Assembly: GCF_945859685.1 (NCBI RefSeq)
Contig: NC_079147.1
Coordinates: 250,780,572 to 250,844,571, forward strand
Length of the DNA: 64,000 bases
Origin: Eupeodes corollae
Lineage: Eukaryota; Arthropoda; Insecta; Diptera; Syrphidae
Reading direction: 5' to 3'
The notes under the pieces are model-generated. The model had not been told where the DNA came from. It saw only the letters and a program-made list of their open reading frames with translations, and searched no databases. This document shows, piece after piece, positions 55,657-64,000 of the stretch; the stretch's first letter is position 1; the number at the start of each line of letters is the position of its first letter. A program made the position numbers and the translations under genes.

Positions 55657-56581
55657 AAGGGTGTCCCAAAATTAACGCAAGATTTGAATTAAATAGAAAA
55701 CGCCGTTTTTAGTCTTTTAATAGTTATATTTTTATTGACTCGTAAAATACATAGGATAGGGTTATGTATGGAATAACAAATCGGACAAATAGCCTCCACG
55801 GCTTTGCATGCACATGCGCACTCTTCTGTTGAAATTTTCCATGACCATTCTGCATAAATGTGGCTGAATTTCGTTGATGCAGCGTTGAATCTCCTCCTTT
55901 AATGCAAGGGTGGTTGTGGGCTTGTTGACATAGACTTGTGATTTCAAATAACCCCATAAAAAGAAGTCTAATGGTGTTAAATCACACGATCTAGGAGGCC
56001 AATTTTGATCACCGAAACGAGAGAGTACACGACCTGGAAATGTCTCATGCAGTAATTGAATTGTTTTACGGGCTGTATGACATGTGGCACCGTCTTGTTC
56101 AAACCACATATTGGATACATCAATATCATCCAATTTTGGCAGAAAGAACTATGTAATCATGTCGCGATATCGAGCACCAGTAACAGTCACTGCATGACCT
56201 GCATCATTTTCAAAAAAATATGGCCCAATTATGCCTCCAGCCCAAAATCCACACCATACAGTCACGCGTTGTGGATGCATTTGTTTTTCGACAATCACAT
56301 GTGGGTTCTCTGAACCCCAAATGCGGCAATTTTGGCGATTGACAAAGCCATCATGATGAAAATGTGCTTCATCGCTTAGGATGATTTTGCTCGAACTTCA
56401 GCCGCTTTCACTATTTTTGAAATATTCTTTAATAATGAAGACACGTTGTTCTATCGTGTAACGCTCCATTTTTAATAACCCTATACTGTAAGCTGTCAAA
56501 TTGCTTTTTTTCAGGGTTGCCAACATTACACTACACAAATGGCGGCAAATTAAAATCTTGCGTTAATTTTGGGACACCCTT
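55657..56581 (-). mobile_element. ITm (DD41D-type) transposon, 925 bp, internally deleted
   Basis: Terminal inverted repeats of 29 bp are identical by my reading (outer part AAGGGTGTCCCAAAATTAAC; 55657-55685 and 56553-56581) and are flanked by TA on both sides (55655-55656, 56582-56583), the canonical Tc1/mariner target duplication. An autonomous relative would be about 1.3 kb, so roughly a third is missing. The perfect ends suggest a recent non-autonomous copy. Confidence 0.93.
55762..56469 (-). pseudogene. ITm transposase, DNA-binding region deleted
   Basis: It starts at ATG 56469 with MERYTIEQRVFIIKEYFKNS and then jumps, at a stop at 56398-56400, to SSSKIILSDEAHFHHDGF, so nearly the whole helix-turn-helix region is lost. 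The DDE domain follows: VTVWCGFWAGGIIGPYFFEN, a stop at 56149-56151, NMWFEQDGATCHTARK (second Asp) and NWPPRSCDLTPLDFFLWGYL (third Asp), ending SDLLFHT at 55762. I count 41 residues between the second and third catalytic Asp, the DD41D spacing. All three catalytic Asp survive but the stops and the missing DNA-binding part make it inactive. Confidence 0.88.
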
Positions 56582-56584
56582 TAT

Positions 56585-57060
56585 GTATGCTTCAACTAAA
56601 CTGTATGAGCTCTATCGCCCACTGCAACCTCGATTTTTTAAAAGTTGATGGATTTGTGCGATTGAAAAAGGTTATGTATTTCTGATTGATATTGTGTTCT
56701 TGGTGCAGTCCTCAGTATCACTTTTAGGTTTTAGCACTAAAATACAAATTGAATTTTTATACACTGAGTTAAAAAAAATGGCGCAGTCATACTTTATGAT
56801 GTATTGTTATTATTTTAATAAAATACCGCTTTATTTTTGCAGAGATATTAGGTGCCTCAAAGCCTTCGAGATCGTCACCAAACAGCGATTGAAGTGCCTC
56901 ACAGACTTCAATTAGTGAGGGACATCACTTTTAATGCTTAAAAGGTGGGGCGCCCGCCGCCATTTAATTGAGAGTTATCTGGTCGTATACCAGACTCCCG
57001 ATACAGCACGAGCGAATGGAATTTGCTCGACTTCAGCAAGATTTAACTAGGGTATACTCA
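56585..57060. other. uncertain stretch upstream of the Helitron helicase
   Basis: It may include more decayed Helitron sequence; no helicase motif could be read with confidence. The 73-codon frame at 56694-56915 is not recognised. Confidence 0.35.
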
Positions 57061-57640
57061 TAGTTCTCTTCAATAATGAAACCAGGTTTTGTCTACGCTC
57101 ACAAGATCGACGTCGTAAAAGAATGTGGAGAAGTTTCAGTACCTGTTATGCTTTTAAAAATTTTAACCCTCCCAATATGTGTAACGGTATTGATCAAAGA
57201 ATTAAGAGAAAAAGTGATTGTACCAACTATCATTACGGGTTCCGCGGTGGTCAGCTCACACATGTTCCGCGGAACCCGATGATACCAACTGATTTGCCCA
57301 TATATTTTAAAAGGTTGCAGTTCCCTTTAAAAATATCCTCTGCCCTAACAAAAAATAAATCCCAGGGACAAATTTTTTCCATAGTTGGTATCGACTTAAG
57401 GAAAGAGTGCTTTTTCCACGGGCAATTGTATGTGGCACTTTTTCGAGTAGGATCTCCTGAAAATCGAAACGTTTTGTTGCTACCTATGAATGCCACAGCA
57501 AAGGTAGTGTTTAGGGAGGCTTTAAGATAAGGATATTTTTTTTCTAATTTAGTGATTCATGGTCGTTTTAATTAGCATGCTTATAACTTAAATATCTATA
57601 CTAATTTATCTACTTGTGCGAAGCCGGGACGGGCCGCTAG
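57060..57640 (+). pseudogene. Helitron 3' end with RepHel helicase C-terminus
   Basis: Two overlapping frames give the PIF1-like helicase end: SVPVMLLKILTLPICVTVLI (from a VMLLRNLNPPxxCNGT-like motif), then after a frameshift PMIPTDLPIYFKRLQFPLKI, SSALTKNKSQGQIFSIVGID (motif V, TINKSQGQ altered to TKNKSQGQ), HGQLYVALFRVGSPENR (motif VI, SRV altered to FRV) and a stop at 57530. The 3' end GCCGGGACGGGCCGCTAG at 57623-57640 is a GC-rich near-hairpin followed by CTAG and then T, the classical Helitron terminus. The replication initiator and most of the helicase are absent, so this is a 5'-truncated dead copy. Confidence 0.88.
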
Positions 57641-57649
57641 TTTCTTATA

Positions 57650-58492
57650 TAAACAAATACAAATTGAATGAATGAAATTAATATAAAGTCAATATTATTT
57701 ATTGTTCACGTGATATAGAGAACCGAACATCAGTTTTACCCAATGTTCGTACTGTGTTTTGTACGACTAATATTTTTAATTTTTGAAAAGACATTTGAAT
57801 CGAAAATCAATTTTTACCAATATTTAATAATTTTTTTGTTTAGGTTTTTCAACATTTTACCGAATGTTAACAAGAATATTTTTTAAAAGATAAAAGTAGT
57901 TTAAAGCCAATATCTCAAAGTTTTAAAAAGTTATTTGAGTCGAAATTCAATTATTACCAACTTTGAGTAATGTTTTTTTAGCTTTTTATTTTTTATAAAA
58001 AAATTGTCAATTTACTATTTTTCTCAAAATTTTACTAGATGTTAATAACATTTTGAAGATAAAATACTTTTTAATTCGTAAAATTTTCGAAGTGACAATT
58101 TTTTTTTTCAGTTTTTTTATTTATAAAAAAACCCTTGTTTGGATTTTTTCCAAAATATACTAGTTTGGTATCACGTAAAAATACACAATTTAAAACTCTA
58201 TTAAAATGGTTCGGGGGATATTTTGGGTTATCAAAAATGTTCACCTTTTTTTAAATTGCTTTTGTTAAAAACCAACCACGCAATTTTCTAAGATTCCTTT
58301 CTGCATTTTCTGCGTTATTATCTGTGTAACAAAATTTATTTTAAGTCGAAATCTCCACTGAATCTTGAGCTATGGACGATGAAAAAAACACACGCACATC
58401 TTTTATTTCGGCTCGATGGACCTGAAACGTCGAGAAATGTCAAAAATTTCAATTCAACAAATTGGACCGATTACAATAACTTCTTATGGGAT
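57650..58492 (-). repeat. Rep-A copy, reverse, variant left end
   Basis: The left part (ATAAACAAATACAAATTGAA through TTATTGTTCACGTGATA) matches 27760-27845 rather than the GAGGCTGGG end. Tandem units, GGTATCACGTAAAAATACAC, a degenerate GGGTTATCAAAAATGTTCAC, CTGAAACGTCGAGAAATGTC and a damaged terminus TTATGGGATGTTAAT follow. It starts within ten bases of the Helitron CTAG. Confidence 0.7.
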
Positions 58493-58499
58493 GTTAATT

Positions 58500-58866
58500 T
58501 CTAGGGGGTATCCTCCTGAGGCAATACAAACATATTCTTTAAAAAGCCAAATTCAGATAAAACTACCGGTTAGTTTTTGAGAAAATTCGAAATTTCGATT
58601 TTTGACCAACAAATTTGTATATTTATTTTTATTTTAAGAATAATAATAATGACAAAAAACGCGTAACGCGAATTGGCTCAAAAGCTCAATATCCAAATTA
58701 GAAGTCAATTGACCCAATGGTTGGGGCTGTATGGGCTAGGAGACACAGACTTTTCGACTTCTCAACCATTGCAATGTCATATTTGATTAAAATTTCGAGT
58801 TTAAAAGTATTTACGAATACAAAACTTGCCATTTATGTAATTCCTATATGTCGCAAGTAAAAATGA
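58500..58866 (-). repeat. Rep-B copy, reverse
   Basis: The inverted counterpart of the 41532 block: GCTCAATATCCAAATTAGAA, TCAATTGACCCAATGGTTGG, GACTTCTCAACCATTGCAAT, ATATTTGATTAAAATTTCGA, CAAAACTTGCCATTTATGTA and the end CCTATATGTCGCAAGT. It directly abuts Rep-A, as it does at 41532. Confidence 0.7.
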
Positions 58867-58869
58867 ATC

Positions 58870-61030
58870 CGTTTTCGGGTACTTCTGTTTTTGCAATTGC
58901 ACCTTCTATGGGTATGGTACTTTAAGGTAAACCTCCTGTGGGATACGATCTAGAGCTGTTTTTTTGATGACAGATTAGGCTTTTATATTTATCTATATAT
59001 TTGTTCCTATTATTTGGCCACAACTGTACATCCTGATTCAAATATACACTCATTAAACTCATTCCCATGGGGTAAACCTCTATGTAATTACAAAATTTGT
59101 ATAGATTTTACATTTAAAATTTACACAACAATTAGCATTCATATTCAATGCAAATAAAATTGCAGTGGCTCAGCGGCCGGCCGGTGCGCGGCGCCAACAC
59201 GCCAACACCAAGACAACAACAACAAAAATTATTATACAAATCCCTGTGGATTAGTTCATTATCATTAGGACATTTATTACATGCTTATCAAAGCCAGTTC
59301 TGGTTCTGGTGCTCAAACAATTAAAAACAGAAAAAAAAGAAAAAACAGGACACAAAAAACAACACCAAAGGACCAAAAAAACCCCACCACCGCCGCGGCA
59401 CCGAGCCAAAACCATGCGGCTTATTAGTTTCTCTGCTCGTTATCCGCCATGACACTGTGCCCACAATTACATGTTATTTTTGGATCGGCAAGATTTATTT
59501 GCAATTTTCCATCAGATAAATTTTAAAAACAGAACTTATTTATTTTGAATGGCACGCGTGAGAGGATAACTCACAAAAAACAACAACAAACAAGTCACCC
59601 CTGGCCCTGGGTTTTTCTTTAGAAAACATTATACGACCCCGTTTGCCACGATACCGTTACCACATCCACCATTTTGGGTACAACCAATTTGTTATGCTAA
59701 ATAATCAAACATTCAGCTAACGAGGGTGTTTAGCATTTTGGCGTATTGTTTTGTTTGCACACTAAGCGGATGCGGATATACCTCTAACTCTACCTTACCT
59801 ACCTGCCTCTGCGCTGCACTGCGCTACCAACGAACCTAACGGAACGAGTGTAATAGCAGCCATTTTCTATGAATGCATCTATGAATGCGTTCGAGTGGCA
59901 AATTCAAATGAATTGAACACTGGTTTTATAGTTAATGTGTCCCGGTGTCGTTGTCGTTCTCGTTGTCGATACTCAAAGTCTGTGTCATGTTATTTGCTGC
60001 AAGGGTTGTTGTTTTAAATTTTCAAATGCATTTAAGGGTTGATATTTTTTTTGTATTGCTGTATTCAATATGTGATCGAAAAGAAGAATTAGCATTTTTG
60101 TATTTTTAGAGTTGTTTTTGTTTTGACACTTCAATTGAGTTCGTATAGTAGAACATAGAGAGGTGTTTAAATAGACAATAAACAATTAGAGGAAGTGGGA
60201 ATGGTAACGGTGAAATGACAATATCTGTCTGCATAATCGAGCTTGATGAGGGTTTATTAAATAACACATCTGGTAATTGTTTTGCGATAAATTATTCTTT
60301 CAATTAGGTATAACTACAGTTTTGGCTGTTAAACATATATAAATTTAGGAGAGATAGAATTAATTTTATTTTTAGACAACAGAATCAAAAAAATAAAATA
60401 ACATCCAATGAAATAATAGGCTATTGAGGTAAGTTTTAATTATATAGACACCAAAAAATTAAAAACAATTTATCTAATTGAGTGGATATAAATAATGCGA
60501 AATAGTTGTTTAGATTAAAGTTCAAAATTTTGTGCTTGCATGGAAGGAAAGTAGGTAAGTTAAGTATACCAGTTGAATTAAATTTAAGGCTGACATTTTG
60601 AGGAAAAGTTAGAAGCTCTGAATGCTGATTGGTTTTGAATATAACTTTTTAGCAGCGCAATAATTAACATCAATAAAATGAGAAATGACATAATAAACCT
60701 GTGTGGATTAAAAGACTTTCCGAAGACCTTTTTTATTTTTCATTCATTTTTGTGAAAAATAGAAATATGTATTCAATCTCAAACTATCGGAGTAATTTTA
60801 CGATAAAAGTCCTTCCTCGCCTCTTGTAGCAATTCTAAAAACATTTATTAGTGTTAATTTTTTGATAATCAATGAATAAGAAGGAGAACAAAATAAAGGA
60901 AACGAATGAATGAGGATGAATGAGAAGAAATAAGGATGAATGTAGGGAAATGAAACCAATTTATATTTGTTAGGAAAAATAAATGCTTAAATTGGAAAGC
61001 AATTATTAGAACAATTTTAACTTGCAATTT
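58870..61030. other. non-repetitive noncoding stretch, possible regulatory DNA
   Basis: No element or gene was recognised. 59170-59860 is less AT-rich, with CAACAACAACAA runs, a GGCCGGCCGGTGCGCGGCGC patch at 59172-59192, and several ATTA/TTTAT-type motifs (GTTCATTATCATTAGGAC, TTTATTACATGCTTATC). Such mixtures are common in fly regulatory DNA, but I have no direct evidence of function. Confidence 0.3.
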
Positions 61031-61034
61031 TAAC

Positions 61035-61250
61035 TTAACAAGTATAGTATTTGTGCGAAAATTCTATATCCACATTTTAATCAAACATGACGTAGATTAG
61101 TTGAAAAAAGTGAGTCCGCCGATTCGGTAAGTCTCGTGAATCTGTTTGTCCTCATCTCAAAAACGGGTAGATTGAGTTCGAACTTGGAAATTAAGGTTTT
61201 AAGCGTATTTGAGTTGTTTTTTTTTTTTCATTTTCTAAGGACCAAAATAC
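61035..61250 (+). repeat. Rep-B fragment, forward
   Basis: Collinear with 41590-41800: TGTGCGAAAATTC, ATTTTAATCAAACATGACGT, GTTGAAAAAAGTGAGTC, CGGGTAGATTGAGTTCGAAC and TTGGAAATTAAGGTTTTAAG. The terminal CTTGCGACATATAGG is missing. Confidence 0.65.
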
Positions 61251-61319
61251 ACTTTAAGAAAATCGAAAAACTATTTTTTTTTCTAAAAGTGACCAGATAA
61301 CGGCTTATCCATTTTGTGG

Positions 61320-61535
61320 TTTTAAAAGTATAAAGCTGGAATTCGACATCTGTCAAGCTAAGTTCGTAAACCATTTTTTTTGTTTAAAGTCTGACACAGC
61401 TATTGTAAGGCCTGTGCACAATCGTTTGGCTCGTGCCACTGAAAATATCACTGCTAAAAGCCGAATGTGTCGTTTCCCGGCGTTCTCAGGAATAAGAGCT
61501 TACGGCACATTACGGCGTATTTTACATTTTTTTTT
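61320..61535 (+). pseudogene. ITm-B transposon 5' fragment
   Basis: 61325-61390 carries the leader found inverted at 11925-11990 (GGAATTCGACATCTGTCAAG and GTTTAAAGTCTGA). It then encodes IVRPVHNRLARATENITAKS, with ITK changed from the family's IAxxSES, and a degraded YGTLRRILH near 61500-61530. The start of the transposase and everything beyond is missing. Same family as 11290-11995. Confidence 0.65.
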
Positions 61536-61800
61536 ATAATAAGCGCACACTCAAGGGGATAACACTACCCTTATTTTGTAGGCACAGTGTGAGCACTAGG
61601 AAAGGGAGAGAGGGGTTGAAAGAAGGTGTCGGTGCACATTGGTTTTGAATTCCTGAATATTGCAATGGCTGGGAAAGACAGAGTGTGGCAAGCCATTCCA
61701 CATTCGAGTAGTACGGCTAAAGAAAGAATCTCTGTACTGGACAGTACGACCGAAGTTGGGCTCGAGGGTATATTGATGAGCATTCCTGGAAGGGCGAGTA
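61536..61800 (-). pseudogene. LINE-4 3' end, 5'-truncated copy
   Basis: The minus strand from 61800 reads in one frame TRPSRNAHQYTLEPNFGRTV, QYRDSFFSRTTRMWNGLPHS, VFPSHCNIQEFKTNVHRHLL and a stop near 61597, then a 3' UTR ending in an A run. This matches the C-terminal tail of LINE-4 (17280-17400) very closely. It inserted into, or next to, the ITm-B fragment. Confidence 0.8.
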
Positions 61801-61826
61801 GATAGAGATAGATAGATAAATTCTTT
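61801..61826. repeat. GATA microsatellite
   Basis: GATAGAGATAGATAGATAAA between the LINE-4 fragment and the next LINE's 3' end. Confidence 0.75.
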
Positions 61827-61829
61827 ATT

Positions 61830-64000
61830 TATTTATCACAAAGTTTACAAATTTGTATACTTAAGAATATGGACACGGCAATATTGACGTCTTCCTGAGA
61901 CTACCATTCATATATGATTTTAAAATAAAAGAAATAATAAAAAAGCAAAATTTTGAAATATACAACATATGTAAATAAGTAGCAAAAGATATGAAGAAAT
62001 ATATTTATAAAAATGATATCAATTTTAACGTGATTTGAAACACAAAATATTGCCCAATTTAATTAATTTCATTAGCTGTTTATAAACATTTTTATCAATT
62101 TTAACGTGATTTGAAACGCAAAATAATACACAATTTAGTTATGATTATGATTATGATTTTTAAAATATTATCAATTTTAACGTGATTTGAAACACAAAAG
62201 AAATAATATCAAATTTTGTATGCAATAAATTGTTAGGTATGAAATTTGGTTTAAACTGCAATAAGCGGGTAATCGACTAGGTTTAATATGTGAAAGTGTT
62301 ACGGTAAAAATGAGCATGTTGGCAATATTTAAAGAAGCTGCGCCAGCCCATTGCTCCATTTAAAATTTTAAAAAGTTTTTCCAAGGATATAAAACTTTCC
62401 CGAAAATGCAACCGACGAATTTCTTGTAGAATAGGACAAGCAGCAACGAAATGGTAAATATCTTCATTCACTCTTCCGTTACATAGACCACATAGCTGGG
62501 GCAAGTCCGGTCGATAGGGTGCAAATAATACTTATAACCGAGGTTGAAAATTCATTACTAAAGTAAGAGACTTCCGAGGGCAGTTGGTGGTTTAAATGAC
62601 TATAAATAGCTCTTGAAGTAGATGAAGATGCTCTGGGAAGATTATCCAGAAACATTTTGTGATCCACCTTAGCAATCACATCAGAAAACAGAGCCTGCCA
62701 ATCGGTCATATTAGTTTCTGATAAGTTTAAACTTGTTTCGTAATTCACTCGAAGTAATTTTCGAAATATCCTCTCAAACAAGTTCCTTTGTACAGTTTCA
62801 AAATCTTCGAAGTGTGTGTATCCGAAGACTTAAACGCCATATGCCATGCATGCATTAACTGTCGCGTTGAAAACTTTGTACTTGGACGTTAAATCAACAT
62901 TTTGGTTCGAAAAAAACTTTGGCCACATTATGTTAAGTGCCAATTTAGATTCGTTGCTTTTTTCTTTAGAGTGCTTTAGATAGCTTAAATTGTAGGTCAA
63001 GAGGACACCCAAATATTTAAACTCCTGTACAACCTCAATATGTGTATTATTTAGAGACTATTTTTCATCCGCTCGCCTTCTTGATTGTCTCTTTTCAAAT
63101 ACAACAATCTTAGTTTTTGGGTATTAATTTGCAAGCCCCAAGACTCGCAAAATGAACTTAGACGGTTCATTTGCATTTGTAGCGTGAAAGGATTATCAGC
63201 AAGCATAACTAGATCGTCCGCGTACAACAGGACTTTGATTGAAATGTTAGCAAAATTAAATCCACCCGGAAGAAGATCGCAGACATCATCTATGAACAGG
63301 GCAAATAATAATGGGCCGAAGATACAACCTTGAGGAACACCTGAAGTTGTTTCAAATCGATTTGAAAATGTGATACCGTCCCATACCCTTGCATTTGTTA
63401 ACGAAATAAAACTTGCATACACTTTGAGAAACTTTCGTGACAAACCAATACAAAAGAGTTTGTAAATTAAAGCTTGTCTATTGACTTTATCAAATGCAGC
63501 CTTAAAATCAACAAAGCAAGTGTATAGTTTCTTTTTTCTATCTATAAATTGTTGAGCAATGCTTGAAATGGCAAAGATATGATCCATGCTTGAAAAACCT
63601 GGGCGGAAACCGGTTTGAAAGATGCTCAAAAGACTGTTATCCTCAATCCATTATGAGCGCCTTTCATATAGGATTGCAGTAAAAGTTTTCTTATTGAATT
63701 TAAAATTTAAATACCTCTATAATTTTCCGCAGCGTTAGCATCACCTTTTTTAAAATGGCAAAAATTACAGAATCGTTGAAACTGATAGGTACACATCCAT
63801 CACTGTACAACTTGTTATAAAAGAACACGAGGTAGTTTTTGGAATTAATATTGCTGTTTTTATAAAACTCGACTGGTATGCCGTCTATGCCAGGAGCCTT
63901 GCTATTTTTCATTTTTTGGAGCGTTACTTACAATTCGGGCAATGAGAATTCTAAATCCACCTCGTTAACTCTAGTATCAGGTAGCGCGTAATCAAAGCTA
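61830..64000 (-). mobile_element. LINE-6 (relative of LINE-5), runs off the right edge
   Basis: Minus-strand pieces from the edge inwards: KMKNSKAPGIDGIPVEFYKN (63912-63700), a frameshift, FQTGFRPGFSSMDHIFAISS, LYTCFVDFKAAFDKVNRQAL (first catalytic Asp), TTSGVPQGCIFGPLLFALFI, LLYADDLVMLADNPF (catalytic YADD) in 63629-63051, then MGVLLTYNLSYLKHSKEKS (63012-62830), MFERIFRKLLRVNYETSLN (62781-62479) and a tail zinc finger CGLCNGRVNEDIYHFVAACP (Cys-x2-Cys-x9-His-x4-Cys), ending at 62283. Four or more frame breaks inactivate it. The 3' UTR extends to about 61830. The endonuclease and 5' end lie outside the window. Clade unassigned. Confidence 0.85.
62017..62199. repeat. three evenly spaced 31-bp repeats in the LINE-6 3' region
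   Basis: TATCAATTTTAACGTGATTT plus GAAACACAAAA (with one G substitution in the second, and a variable first base) at 62017-62047, 62093-62123 and 62169-62199. The period is 76 bp in both intervals, with dissimilar spacers. Confidence 0.85.

Overview
The window is AT-rich eukaryotic DNA, almost certainly from an insect and most likely a fly (Diptera). The evidence is the repeat content: RTE, CR1-like and other non-LTR retrotransposons, a tRNA-headed SINE, hAT and Tc1/mariner-type (ITm) DNA transposons, a Helitron 3' end, and long introns and intergenic runs. I recognise no intact host protein-coding gene. Nearly every coding trace longer than about 60 codons that makes biological sense belongs to a mobile element, and almost all of these are broken.

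Layout, left to right. 1-1.7 kb: SINE copy cut by the window edge, decayed ITm transposase, scrap of LINE reverse transcriptase (RT). 1.7-9.5 kb: mostly non-repetitive noncoding DNA with one copy of a large uncharacterised repeat (Rep-A, 4.0-5.5 kb) and a GC-richer CGTC-repeat tract at 7.74-8.53 kb that could be a host 5' UTR. 9.5-14.6 kb: SINE copy, ITm N-terminal fragment, unremarkable DNA. 14.6-17.7 kb: one LINE (LINE-4) split by insertion of a second (LINE-5). 19.6-24.4 kb: Rep-A end, LINE fragment split by an LTR-like block, then RTE copy 2 interrupted by a hAT-type MITE that itself carries an insertion. 26.4-31 kb: Rep-A and Rep-C repeats, a LINE-5 relative, and a hAT element with visible terminal repeats and target duplication. 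33.7-36.2 kb: 12-bp minisatellite and RTE copy 3.

38.7-55 kb is the most structured part. A decayed multi-exon gene of the DUF7869 transposase-like family (39.76-51.53 kb) has Rep-A copies beside it and in its intron. The intronic Rep-A appears split by a 2.6-kb Rep-B block, which carries a SINE with a perfect 13-bp target duplication. The last exon is cut by a nearly intact 5.8-kb RTE with a perfect 14-bp target duplication.

55-64 kb: an internally deleted ITm element with perfect 29-bp terminal repeats, a Helitron helicase C-terminus ending in CTAG, more Rep-A and Rep-B, a non-repetitive possibly regulatory stretch (58.9-61.0 kb), ITm and LINE-4 scraps, and the 3' part of a LINE that runs off the right edge.

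The best biological story is a LINE-SINE partnership: the last 32 nt of the SINE body match the last 32 nt of the RTE (26 of 32 by my count), so the RTE machinery probably mobilised the SINE. Rep-A, a repeat with hairpin ends, an internal tandem array and a T-arm-like terminus, is the best candidate for something undescribed.
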